NCBI GenBank assembly: GCA_020442165.1
Contig: JAGRKV010000051.1
Coordinates: 558,001-622,000 of the forward strand
DNA length: 64,000 nt
Origin: Hyphomicrobiaceae bacterium
GTDB taxonomy: Bacteria; Pseudomonadota; Alphaproteobacteria; Rhizobiales; Hyphomicrobiaceae
Direction of reading: 5' to 3'
The notes below the pieces were generated by a model that had not been told where the DNA came from, did no database searches, and saw only the letters and a program-made list of their open reading frames with translations. The position numbers were made by a program, and so were the translations under genes. Shown here piece after piece: positions 18,072 through 26,045 of this stretch (position 1 is its first letter; every line of letters begins with the position of its first letter).

Positions 18072-19829
18072 TTATTTGTACATGGTCTGGTTCTTGGTGC
18101 CCGGCGCGTACTCACGCGGATCGATCCAGACGTTCACCACGGCGCATTTGCCGGTCTTGGCGATGGCCTCGCGGGCGCGGCGAAGGGCAGGTGCAATGCC
18201 GCTAGCCTCCCGAACTTCCTCGCCATATCCGCCGATCATTTCGCCGAACTTGGAGAAGGGCACGTCGCCCAGCTTGTTGCCGATGTCACCGCGGTTCTCG
18301 CCATACTTCGCGATCTGGCCGTAGCGGATCTGGTTCATGGCCGAGTTGTTGCCGACGACGGCGAGATAGGGTGCGCCGAAACGCTGGGCGGTTTCCATAT
18401 CGAAGGCTGTCATGCCAAAGGCGCCATCGCCGTAAAGGCACAACACTTCCTTGTTGGGATGGGCGAGCTTGCTGGCCATGGCGAAACCGGTGCCGACACC
18501 GAGCGAGCCCAGTGCGCCGGGGTCCATCCACTGACCGGGCCCGCGCGGGCGCACGGCCTGGGCGGAGATGGTGACAATGTCGCCACCGTCGCCGATGTAG
18601 ATGGTGTCCTCGCCCAGGAATTCGTTGATCTCCCAGGCCAGGCGGTAGGGGTGAATGGGTGAGGCATCGGACTTGAAGAGCGGCATCAGCTTGTCGAGCG
18701 CGATTGCTTCGGCCTTGCGCAGCTTGGCCATCCACTGCTGGCGTTCCTGGCGCGCGGCCGCGTCCGGGCCCGCCGAGATTGCTGCTGCGACGGCTGAGAG
18801 GATAGCGCCCGGATGACCGGCGAGGCCCAGTGAGATGTCGCGGTTCTTGCCGACGGTCTTGTAGTCCATATCGATCTGGACAAGCGTCGGCACGTTGATG
18901 CGCTTGCCATAGCCCATGCGGAAATCGAACGGCGTGCCGATGATGAGGACGACGTCGGCTTCCTTGAAAGCGAGCGAGCGCGTGCGATCGAAGTGGTGGG
19001 GATCGTCGGGGTGCAGCATGCCGCGGCTGGCGCCATTAAGGTACGCGGGAATATCGAGGGAGCGCACGAAAGCGATGGCTTCGTTGGCACTGCCCGACAT
19101 CCAGACCTGCTGACCGAAGAGGACGGCGGGTCGCTTCGATTTGTTGAGAATGGCGGCCAGCTTCTCGATGTCGGCCGGATCGCCGATGGAACGGACGGAT
19201 GCGCGGTAATGGCCGGGTTCGGGGATGCGCGCCTTGGAAATGTGGATCTCCGCGTCGAGGATATCGCGGGGGATCTCGAGATAGGACGGACCATACGCAC
19301 CGGCATAGCACTCGCGCGCGGCCATCGAGATCATGTCGGCGATACGCTCGGTGGAGAAGACGCCCGAAGCGAACTTGGTGATCGGCTTCATCATGTCGAC
19401 GTGCGGCAGGTCTTGCAGCGACCCCATCTTGTGCTGGGTCAGCGAGGATTGGCCGCCGATGTGGATGATTGGGCTTTCAGATCGAAATGCAGTGGCGACG
19501 CCGGTAACGGCATTGGTGCAGCCGGGGCCGGCAGTGGTGACGACGCAGCCGAGCTTGCCGGTCTGGCGCGAGTAACCGTCAGCAGCATGGGCGGCGACCT
19601 GCTCGTGGCGCACGTCGACGACCTTGATGCCTTCGTCGATGCAGCCGTCGTAGATGTCGATGATGTGGCCGCCGCATAGCGTGAAGATTGTGTCGACGCC
19701 TTCGTTCTTGAGGGCCTTTGCTACGAGACGTCCGCCGGAGACGATGTTGGGATCAGCGCTCTTGCGCTTGAGCGTATCTTCCGCCGTCGTGCTTGCGGTC
19801 TCAGTCTGCGCTGCTGCGTTGGCCGCCAT
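18072..19829 (-). CDS. oxc: Oxalyl-CoA decarboxylase
   Basis: A 585-residue thiamine-diphosphate enzyme converting oxalyl-CoA to formyl-CoA and CO2. The three ThDP-fold domains are visible. The N-terminal Pyr domain carries the cofactor Glu in VDVRHEQVAAHAADGYSR and the block TTAGPGCTNAVTGVATAF. The central domain has PAVLFGQQVW. The PP domain has GDGAFGMTAFDMETAQRF with GDG and the metal-binding Asn in VVGNNSAMNQ. The C-terminal RKNQ-type tail typical of Oxc (TKNQTMYK) is present. The first 25 residues are an Ala/Thr-rich extension. AAGGAGG precedes the start. The gene begins 65 bases after gntR. Confidence 0.95.
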   Translation of the reverse strand: MAANAAAQTETASTTAEDTLKRKSADPNIVSGGRLVAKALKNEGVDTIFTLCGGHIIDIYDGCIDEGIKVVDVRHEQVAAHAADGYSRQTGKLGCVVTTAGPGCTNAVTGVATAFRSESPIIHIGGQSSLTQHKMGSLQDLPHVDMMKPITKFASGVFSTERIADMISMAARECYAGAYGPSYLEIPRDILDAEIHISKARIPEPGHYRASVRSIGDPADIEKLAAILNKSKRPAVLFGQQVWMSGSANEAIAFVRSLDIPAYLNGASRGMLHPDDPHHFDRTRSLAFKEADVVLIIGTPFDFRMGYGKRINVPTLVQIDMDYKTVGKNRDISLGLAGHPGAILSAVAAAISAGPDAAARQERQQWMAKLRKAEAIALDKLMPLFKSDASPIHPYRLAWEINEFLGEDTIYIGDGGDIVTISAQAVRPRGPGQWMDPGALGSLGVGTGFAMASKLAHPNKEVLCLYGDGAFGMTAFDMETAQRFGAPYLAVVGNNSAMNQIRYGQIAKYGENRGDIGNKLGDVPFSKFGEMIGGYGEEVREASGIAPALRRAREAIAKTGKCAVVNVWIDPREYAPGTKNQTMYK

Positions 19830-19894
19830 GAACGAAACCTCCTTTTATCGCTGCCGATCAGCCTTGCTTGCGCCGGCAGCTCATTTGTTTGACT

Positions 19895-20584
19895 TCAACT
19901 TGGGAAATTGACGTGCTCCTCGACATGGGCGCGGAGCTTCAGCGTGTGCTCGCGAACGAGCCTTTCTGCCAGTTCAGCGTCACCGGATTCGATTGCGGCG
20001 ACGATATGCTTGTGATCGGCGAGGGACTTTTTGGCGCGGTCCTTTTCGACGATCGTGCGGTTGCGGATGGCGCGGACGTGCATGAACAGGCTGTCGGTGA
20101 TCTGTTCGATCAATGGATTGCCGCCAGCACGGATGATGGCTTGATGAAAGCGGATGTTGGCGTCTGAATACTCGCCCAGATGACGGTCGACATCGCTGTA
20201 GGGGTCGGTCAGCTGATGCAGCTCCTTGAGATTCTCAGGGGTAATGCGCTCGGCAGCAAGCCGCGCCGCCATGCTTTCGAGCGCCGCCCAGGCGGTTATC
20301 ATGTCGAGAATCTCAGCCTTGTTCTTGCGAACAATGAAGATGCCGCGGCGGGCGACAACCTTGACCAACCCTTCCTGATCGAGTTGGGCCAGGGCTTCGC
20401 GCAGGGGCGTGCGGGAAATGCCGAAGCGGGCCGACAGATCACGTTCATCGAGGCGGAGTTCAGCGTTTTCGTCGTAGATGTTCATGGCCGCAATTGCAGC
20501 CTTGAGTGCCTCATAGGCGCGCGTCTTGAGGCTTTGGCTTTCTCCGATTGGAACAATCTTCAGACTAGTCTTCTGCATGTCCAT
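19895..20584 (-). CDS. GntR/FCD-family transcriptional regulator of the oxalate cluster
   Basis: A 229-residue regulator with an N-terminal winged helix-turn-helix (LDERDLSARFGISRTPLREALAQL at about residues 45-68) and a C-terminal all-helical FCD ligand domain. The FCD metal-site-type residues are seen in SDANIRFHQAIIRAGGNPLI and LADHKHIVAAIESGD. FCD proteins sense carboxylates or other small metabolites. Lying between tctA and oxc on the same strand, it is the obvious local regulator and probably responds to oxalate or an oxalate-derived CoA ester. The ATG at 20584 is supported by CGGAG eight bases upstream; ATG 20611 and GTG 20686 are longer alternatives. A perfect inverted repeat lies upstream of its gene at 20695-20711. 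Confidence 0.88.
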   Translation of the reverse strand: MDMQKTSLKIVPIGESQSLKTRAYEALKAAIAAMNIYDENAELRLDERDLSARFGISRTPLREALAQLDQEGLVKVVARRGIFIVRKNKAEILDMITAWAALESMAARLAAERITPENLKELHQLTDPYSDVDRHLGEYSDANIRFHQAIIRAGGNPLIEQITDSLFMHVRAIRNRTIVEKDRAKKSLADHKHIVAAIESGDAELAERLVREHTLKLRAHVEEHVNFPS

Positions 20585-20694
20585 GTGCGGCTCCGTCCAG
20601 CGATCAAACATGTCACCCAACGACGCCAGCCACTCCAGTTGCGGGTTTGCCGACACTTGCCGGACAAGCCGCCTTTGCCAGCCCACAAGTGCTA

Positions 20695-20711
20695 TGGCAT
20701 ACCATATGCCA
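20695..20711. promoter_or_regulatory. Putative GntR operator (perfect inverted repeat)
   Basis: TGGCATACCATATGCCA: seven-base arms TGGCATA / TATGCCA around CCA, about 110 bases before the gntR start. It also contains TGGCATACCA, a shape that fits FCD-type GntR sites (TGG...CCA). The same 8-mer TGGCATAC recurs at three further places near the island's promoters. Confidence 0.5.
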
Positions 20712-20771
20712 ATGTCGAAGGGTCTTCAATCATGATTGTAGCGACTCCCGAAAATTCTGGACGTTTCTTTA

Positions 20772-20779
20772 GTATGCCA
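20772..20779. promoter_or_regulatory. Second copy of the putative GntR motif
   Basis: GTATGCCA (TGGCATAC on the other strand), flanked as TTTAGTATGCCAGTGG, in the gap between tctA and gntR, 61 bases from the end of the inverted repeat. Confidence 0.4.
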
Positions 20780-20876
20780 GTGGGATCGATTATAGAACTT
20801 TCCGCACACAACTGATGCGGCTTTTGCGCAGTTTTGCCAAAAGGTGGAATGGCGTCCTCGCTGACGGGGCTAACCC

Positions 20877-22391
20877 TCATGTTTTGTCCGCTGCGGCTTT
20901 GCGCCGCCGCACGCCCTTCAACAGCGGAGCGGCGAAGAGCAGGACTGCGAATGCCATGATTATGCCGGAGAGCGGGCGGGTGAAGAAAACGGTCCAATCG
21001 CCAAGATCGGCAATCATTGTCTGACGGAAAGAATCCTCGGCAAGGGGACCTAAGACAATTGCGAGAACGAGGGGTGCCAGCGGGTAATCCAGCTTGCGCA
21101 TGACATAGCCAACAAATCCGAACAGCAAGACGAGCCAGGGATCGAACATGCGCGTGTCGGGAGCATAGCTGCCGACAAAGCAGAGCACAAAGATAAGGGG
21201 CGCGAGGATCATGAAGGGCATGCGCAGGACCCAGACGAACAATGGAATGAGCGCCAGGTTCAGGATCAATGTGACGAAGTTTGCCGCATAGAGCGAAGCG
21301 GTTAGGCCCCAGACGAATTCGGATTGCTGCAGGAACAGCAGTGGGCCAGGGGTCAGGCCCCAGATAACCATGCCGCCGAGTAGGATGGCCGTCGTCGGCG
21401 AGCCGGGGATGCCGAGCGTCATCATCGGCAGCATCGAGCCCGTTGAGGCCGCATTGTTGGCCGCCTCGGGTGCGGCAACGCCGCTGATCTCGCCTTTGCC
21501 GAATTTTTCAGGTGTGTCCGAGAAGCTTTTGGTGAGGCCATATGCCATCAACGCGGCGGGGGTAGCGCCTGCCGCCGGGAGCACGCCGACGAAATAACCC
21601 AGGAGCGATGAGAACGACATCGTCTTCCATGCGGTCTTGACCTCGCCCAACGCTGCCTTGAGGCGTTGCCATGTGAAGCGGTGAGAGATGATTTCGACCT
21701 TGCCGCGCGAGGTTTCGAGCGTCCACAGCATCTCGCCGATGCCGTAGATGCCGATTGCGAGAACGATGAACGAGATGCCTTTGTAGAAGCCCTGCAGATC
21801 GAAGAAGATGAGGCGGGGGCGACCTGAAATGGTGTCAAGGCCGACGGTTGAGAGCACCAGGCCCAAGAGGATCATGAAGATGGTCTTGGGGATGTCGTCG
21901 CCTCCCAGTCCCACGAATGTCGCGAAGGCCAGCACCATGAGGGCGAAGGTTTCCTGCGGCCCGAAGCGCAGCGCGAAATCCGCCAGCGGTGGTGCAAACA
22001 GCGTAAACAGTATGATCGAGATGGTTCCGCCGACGAACGAGGCAACCGCAGCGGCGACGAGCGCGAAGTCCGCCTTGCCCTGAAGTGCCATGGGTCTGCC
22101 ATCAAAGGTCGTCGCAACGGCCGTTGAGGCACCTGGAATGCCCAGCATGATGGAGGAGATCGCGCCGCCGTACATCGAGCCGTAGTAGATCGCAGCGAGG
22201 AATATGATGGCGGCGGTCGGCGGCACGAAGAAGGTGATCGGCAGCAGGATCGCGACACCATTGACCGATCCGAGACCGGGCATGGCGCCGATAAACAGGC
22301 CAAGCAGACAGCCGAGAACCATCATGCCGAGATTGAACGGCTGGAAGGCAATGCCAAATCCGTCGATCAGGTGAGAGAAAATCTCCATCAT
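20877..22391 (-). CDS. tctA: Tripartite tricarboxylate-type transporter, large permease (TctA family)
   Basis: A 504-residue inner-membrane protein with about 12 hydrophobic segments and the duplicated TctA signatures. These include GLFIGAMPGLGSVNGVAILLPITF near residue 33, GIPGASTAVATTFDGRPMA, and in the second half GIPGSPTTAILLGGMVIWGL. It forms the translocation channel with TctB, receiving substrate from the periplasmic TctC protein, driven by ion symport. GAGGACACACCC precedes the ATG. Because the system is encoded with oxalate catabolism and its regulator, oxalate or a related small dicarboxylate is the likely cargo rather than citrate; this is inference from context. Confidence 0.9.
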   Translation of the reverse strand: MMEIFSHLIDGFGIAFQPFNLGMMVLGCLLGLFIGAMPGLGSVNGVAILLPITFFVPPTAAIIFLAAIYYGSMYGGAISSIMLGIPGASTAVATTFDGRPMALQGKADFALVAAAVASFVGGTISIILFTLFAPPLADFALRFGPQETFALMVLAFATFVGLGGDDIPKTIFMILLGLVLSTVGLDTISGRPRLIFFDLQGFYKGISFIVLAIGIYGIGEMLWTLETSRGKVEIISHRFTWQRLKAALGEVKTAWKTMSFSSLLGYFVGVLPAAGATPAALMAYGLTKSFSDTPEKFGKGEISGVAAPEAANNAASTGSMLPMMTLGIPGSPTTAILLGGMVIWGLTPGPLLFLQQSEFVWGLTASLYAANFVTLILNLALIPLFVWVLRMPFMILAPLIFVLCFVGSYAPDTRMFDPWLVLLFGFVGYVMRKLDYPLAPLVLAIVLGPLAEDSFRQTMIADLGDWTVFFTRPLSGIIMAFAVLLFAAPLLKGVRRRKAAADKT

Positions 22392-22482
22392 GGGTGTGTC
22401 CTCGAAGGTCGGCCTAGATGCGCTTCTTGTGATTGGGTTGGGGACTGTCAGGCGCTGGGCGCGCTGGCAGGTGGCGCAGTGT

Positions 22483-22989
22483 TTAGTAGACGAACATCTT
22501 GTAGAGCGGGATGAAGAGCGGCTCGGTAGCTCCCTTCGGCAGGAGGATCTTCATGCCGCTTTCAAAGAGGAAGAAAATCGCGATGGGCACTGCAAGCGAT
22601 ACCGCTATGGTCGTTGGCCAGGGGATCTTGCCGAACACGCCGACGTAAAACAACATGAACAGGAACATCGCGACGTAGGCTCCGACGTAGTATGTCGCGA
22701 GCAGCATCATGAATATCGAGCTTACGGTCACCGCCACCATCCACACGGTATAGGAATCCATGAACGGTTCGGTCGACCGGCCTTGCGGTGTGACGCCGCG
22801 CCAGCCGCGCAAGAAGATCCAGATCGCGCAGATGAGCATGCCGAGAGAGAGCCAGAACGGCAGTGCCCCCGAGCCCGGGCCTTTTCTCGGAACCCATCCG
22901 ATCTGCAGCGGCGGCAGCTGGGACATGTACATCAAGTAGATCGAGAACAGGGCCAGAAGGGCAGCAAAGATCAGCTCGGCGCGGCGCAT
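22483..22989 (-). CDS. tctB: Tripartite tricarboxylate-type transporter, small permease (TctB family)
   Basis: A 168-residue membrane protein with four hydrophobic segments. Examples are the N-terminal AELIFAALLALFSIYLMYMS, a second segment at LPFWLSLGMLICAIWIFL, and two more in the C-terminal half. This is the standard TctB layout. It pairs with TctA in the inner membrane. The start is supported by GGGAG before the ATG. It sits 91 bases upstream of tctA and 116 bases downstream of tctC in the usual tctC-B-A order seen in many proteobacterial TTT systems. Confidence 0.85.
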   Translation of the reverse strand: MRRAELIFAALLALFSIYLMYMSQLPPLQIGWVPRKGPGSGALPFWLSLGMLICAIWIFLRGWRGVTPQGRSTEPFMDSYTVWMVAVTVSSIFMMLLATYYVGAYVAMFLFMLFYVGVFGKIPWPTTIAVSLAVPIAIFFLFESGMKILLPKGATEPLFIPLYKMFVY

Positions 22990-23105
22990 GGAACTCTCCC
23001 GTCCGCGCTGAAAGCGCGGCGAATTATGCCGTATTTGGAAGCCGTGAATGCAGAGGTGAGGCCAGATGAAGTCCGCCTCACCTCTGTTGTCGATTCAAGC
23101 TGGGC

Positions 23106-24089
23106 TTACTTGATTTCGCCCATCTCCTTGAGGAGGGCTGCGTGCTTGGCCTCTTCCTCATCGAAGTACTTCTTCAGATCGTCGCCCGACAGCCAGGCGC
23201 ACTGCAGTGCGTTCTTCTTGCAGTAGTCCTTCCACTCCGTAGAGGCAAAGACCTTCTCGAAGATGCTCTTATAGTAGTCCGCGACTTCCGGCTTGATGCC
23301 GCCGGGCGCCACGACCGAGCGCTGCATGCGATAGACCAGATCCTGGCCCAGCGATTTGAAGGTCGGTACATCCTTCAGTTCGGTGATCGGCTCACGGGTC
23401 AGCGATGCGAGGGGACGCACCTTGCCAGCCTCGAAGAAGCCGATGGCTTCAGACGGGTTGTTGACCGTTGAGTCGACATGCTGGCCGACCAGGTTGACCG
23501 CCACATCTCCGCCGCCCTTGAAGGGGACGTAGGTCATCTTCAGGCCGTAGGCCTTTTCGAGCATGGCCGTCACCAGGCTGTCTTCCTGGCCAGTGCCCGT
23601 GCCGCCCATTTTCCAGCCGGTTCCCTTTTCCTTCACCACCTTGATGTAGTCTTCGACGGTCTTGATGTCGGAGTTGGCGTTGACCCACAGAACGAAGGTG
23701 TCTTCGGCGAGGCGTGCGATCGGCGTGAACTCGTTGATGTTGACGCCAATGCCTGGGTTGCGCAGTGGCGTCGTGTAGTACGAATTCAGCGTCGCCATGA
23801 TGACGTGATCGTTGCCGGCGTTGTCCTTCAGGTAGCGCAACGCGTCGGCGCCGGAGCCACCACCCTTGTTGATCGGGATGAACGGGACGTCGGCAAACTT
23901 GTTCTTCTCGATGATCGACTGAATGAAGCGTGCCAGCTTGTCTGCGCCGCCACCCTGGCCGGCCATCACGACGAACTCAACCGGCTTTACCGGTTTCCAT
24001 TCCGCAGCGGCTGGCGTCACGGCTGTGGCGACCAGCGCCAACGCGCCGGCGGTGCCGACTCCGAAAGCACTGCGACGTGAGAAAGTCAT
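23106..24089 (-). CDS. tctC: Tripartite tricarboxylate-type transporter, periplasmic binding protein (TctC/Bug family)
   Basis: A 327-residue secreted protein. The N-terminus MTFSRRSAFGVGTAGALALV is Tat-like (SRRSAF) and is followed by cleavage near the PAAAEW site. The mature part begins KPVKPVEFVVMAGQGGGADKLARF, the Bug-family ligand-binding start, and contains the second conserved region SYYTTPLRNPGIGVNINEFTPI. The ATG at 24089 is supported by CGGAGGAAAAAGT. It is the first gene of the transporter operon. The 147 bases upstream of it include one copy of the putative GntR motif. Ligand presumed oxalate or another small dicarboxylate from the gene context. Confidence 0.88.
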   Translation of the reverse strand: MTFSRRSAFGVGTAGALALVATAVTPAAAEWKPVKPVEFVVMAGQGGGADKLARFIQSIIEKNKFADVPFIPINKGGGSGADALRYLKDNAGNDHVIMATLNSYYTTPLRNPGIGVNINEFTPIARLAEDTFVLWVNANSDIKTVEDYIKVVKEKGTGWKMGGTGTGQEDSLVTAMLEKAYGLKMTYVPFKGGGDVAVNLVGQHVDSTVNNPSEAIGFFEAGKVRPLASLTREPITELKDVPTFKSLGQDLVYRMQRSVVAPGGIKPEVADYYKSIFEKVFASTEWKDYCKKNALQCAWLSGDDLKKYFDEEEAKHAALLKEMGEIK

Positions 24090-24235
24090 ACTTTTTCCTC
24101 CGTTTACGTTTCCAAGTTCCCGGATCCCGTGTGGAGCCGAAAGCGTTGCACGTGACCGGCTCATCTGGGTATTTTTGAGGTCATCGTTGTGACCCAAGAG
24201 CTGGCGATTTTGCTGCCCGCCTTTTGTGGTGGACA

Positions 24236-24243
24236 GTATGCCA
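24236..24243. promoter_or_regulatory. Third copy of the putative GntR motif
   Basis: GTATGCCA in the context ACAGTATGCCAAGA, about 147 bases before the tctC start codon. Placement is suitable for control of the transporter operon. Confidence 0.4.
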
Positions 24244-24458
24244 AGACGAACAATCATGCAAACGTGAATTGTTGCAGCCGGGCTCAAATCAAGCGGCAAG
24301 AATGCAGTTCTGGTTGGGGATTGTATGTCTGACATCCCTCTAACGTGCCTGCATTGTTAGAAAAAAATGGCGGAATTGTGCAGCCGGGAAATCTATAGCT
24401 GTTTGAGGCTGCGCGAATTTCTCGATAGCCATTTACTATTCGATCGATGCTGATTTTG

Positions 24459-24468
24459 TGGCATACCA
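24459..24468. promoter_or_regulatory. Fourth copy of the putative GntR motif
   Basis: TGGCATACCA, identical over ten bases to the left part of the inverted repeat at 20695, about 315 bases before the SucC-like start codon. Confidence 0.4.
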
Positions 24469-24782
24469 GAGTGGCAATGGTGGAGCGCATCATTCGTCCT
24501 GGCTGGCATCCGGGCTGTGCCTTGAAGGAATTTGCGCGAAATCTAATAGGTGTCGAGCTAAATCGTGCCTGCTGATCTGCGAAACGAGGCTTTCGATGCA
24601 GTGTATCGGCAGGGGAAGCGTGGCATTGTCGGTTCAGCCGTTGTGTCGGTAACAGGGCTGAAGCTTCTGTTTGCTGCAACGCATACCCCGCCTAGACGGG
24701 GCGGCCGCCGCCAGTGCGGCCAAACAGTTGATGGCTTATGGGTTAGCGCCGTGTCGCGCGCCCTCACAGTGGAGCACGGAGC

Positions 24783-25964
24783 ATGAATCTTCACGAGTTC
24801 CAGGCCAAGGAACTCCTGTCCAGATTCGGTGTGCCGGTGCCGCGTGGCCGCATCTGTGACAATGGAAAAGACGCATGCCGGATTGCAGAGCGCTTGGGAT
24901 TTGCGCGTTTCGTCGTCAAGGCCCAGGTCCAGGCTGGTGACAGGATGGCTGCCGGCGGCGTGCGGTTTTCAGTTTCGCCATCGGGTGTGCAAGCGACCGT
25001 CGAGGATCTGCTGGGGACACCCTTCACACGCGCCGGCGGTCCCGTTGGCGGGGAGCGCGTGCGCTGGGTGCTCGTCGAGGAAGCGCTGGCGCCGATGCAG
25101 CTCGTTTATGCTGCGGTCTATCTCGATCCCGTCAATGCCAGATTGCAGTTGATGGCGAGTCCGGTTGGGGGCGAGGCTATCGAGCGACGCATTGCTGCTG
25201 ATCCTGGGCTGTTGAAATGTGTGCCGCTAACGCTTGCGGACAGGACTGCCGAGGGGGACTTCGACGGTCTTGCCCGGAGCGCGGGTTTTAGCGGAGAGAT
25301 CGCGAAATCGTTGAGCGAGGTGTTTTCCAAGATCGCGAAGATGGCCGCGACGCTCGATGCAACACAGGTCGAGATCAATCCGCTGGCGATCTTGTGGGAC
25401 GGACGGTGTGTTGCGCTCGATGCCAAGGTGCGTATCGACGATAGCGCGATGTTCCGCCATCCGGCGTTTGCCGCCATGAGCACGGCGACAGAGATCGAGG
25501 AGGGCGATCCGGTAGCGCTGGGCGCGGATCGTCACCATATCAACTATCAGCGGATGGATGGCGAAATCGGCGTGGTGGTTAATGGCGCCGGATTGGCGCT
25601 GGCAACAATCGATTGTCTTGCTGACAGTGGTGGTGTGCCAGCGAACTTCATGGATATCCGCACGACGGCATCCAGCCTGGATGTCGCGTATGGCATGGAG
25701 CTCATCCTCGCCAATGCCGGTGTGAGGTCCATTCTGGTCAACATCCATGGCGGTGGCATGCAACGCTGCGATACGATTGCGGAAGGGTTGGGCATTGCTT
25801 TGCGCAAGGCGAAGCGGACACCGCCGCTGACTATCCGGTTTGCCGGCAACAATGCCGAATATGGCCACACCATTATGAGTAACAATGGCGTGGTCTATCA
25901 ACGAGCCCATGACATGGGGGAGGCTGCGCGAATGGCGGTGGCGGCGTCGCGCCCGCTGGCGTAA
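24783..25964 (+). CDS. Divergent, unpaired SucC/MtkA-like CoA-ligase beta subunit
   Basis: A 393-residue ATP-grasp plus CoA-ligase protein of the succinyl-/malyl-CoA ligase beta-subunit family. It starts MNLHEFQAKELLSRFGVPVP, keeps VEINPLAILWDGRCVALDAK (metal-binding residues), VVVNGAGLALATIDCL, PANFMDIR and RFAGNNAEYGHT. However, the nucleotide loop, normally KxQVHAGGRGKAGG, reads KAQVQAGDRMAAGG, so the RGK triplet is lost. No alpha subunit (sucD/mtkB) accompanies it. It lies between the transporter and formate dehydrogenase genes and has a putative GntR site upstream. It could activate oxalate or another dicarboxylate with a partner elsewhere, or act in regulation. The protein family is certain; the role is not. 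Confidence 0.75.
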   Translation: MNLHEFQAKELLSRFGVPVPRGRICDNGKDACRIAERLGFARFVVKAQVQAGDRMAAGGVRFSVSPSGVQATVEDLLGTPFTRAGGPVGGERVRWVLVEEALAPMQLVYAAVYLDPVNARLQLMASPVGGEAIERRIAADPGLLKCVPLTLADRTAEGDFDGLARSAGFSGEIAKSLSEVFSKIAKMAATLDATQVEINPLAILWDGRCVALDAKVRIDDSAMFRHPAFAAMSTATEIEEGDPVALGADRHHINYQRMDGEIGVVVNGAGLALATIDCLADSGGVPANFMDIRTTASSLDVAYGMELILANAGVRSILVNIHGGGMQRCDTIAEGLGIALRKAKRTPPLTIRFAGNNAEYGHTIMSNNGVVYQRAHDMGEAARMAVAASRPLA

Positions 25965-25965
25965 A

Positions 25966-25983
25966 TGTTTGCAAGCACAAACA
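25966..25983. promoter_or_regulatory. Inverted repeat upstream of the formate dehydrogenase genes
   Basis: TGTTTG-CAAGCA-CAAACA, six-base arms with a six-base spacer, directly after the SucC-like stop codon and 63 bases before the formate dehydrogenase start. It could be an operator or a weak terminator stem. Confidence 0.3.
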
Positions 25984-26045
25984 ATCAGGATTGGTGAATT
26001 CGAACTCGTTCGATAACAACAACGAATACAAGGGACGGTTTTGCA

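Larger units (their letters stand above)
24090..24782. promoter_or_regulatory. Divergent control region of tctCBA and the SucC-like gene
   Basis: About 690 bases with no supported gene. It contains two copies of the putative GntR motif (24236-24243 and 24459-24468) and a GC-rich hairpin CCCCG-CCTAGA-CGGGG at 24686-24701 in the leader of the SucC-like gene. Short open frames inside it have no ribosome binding site or domain. Confidence 0.5.
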
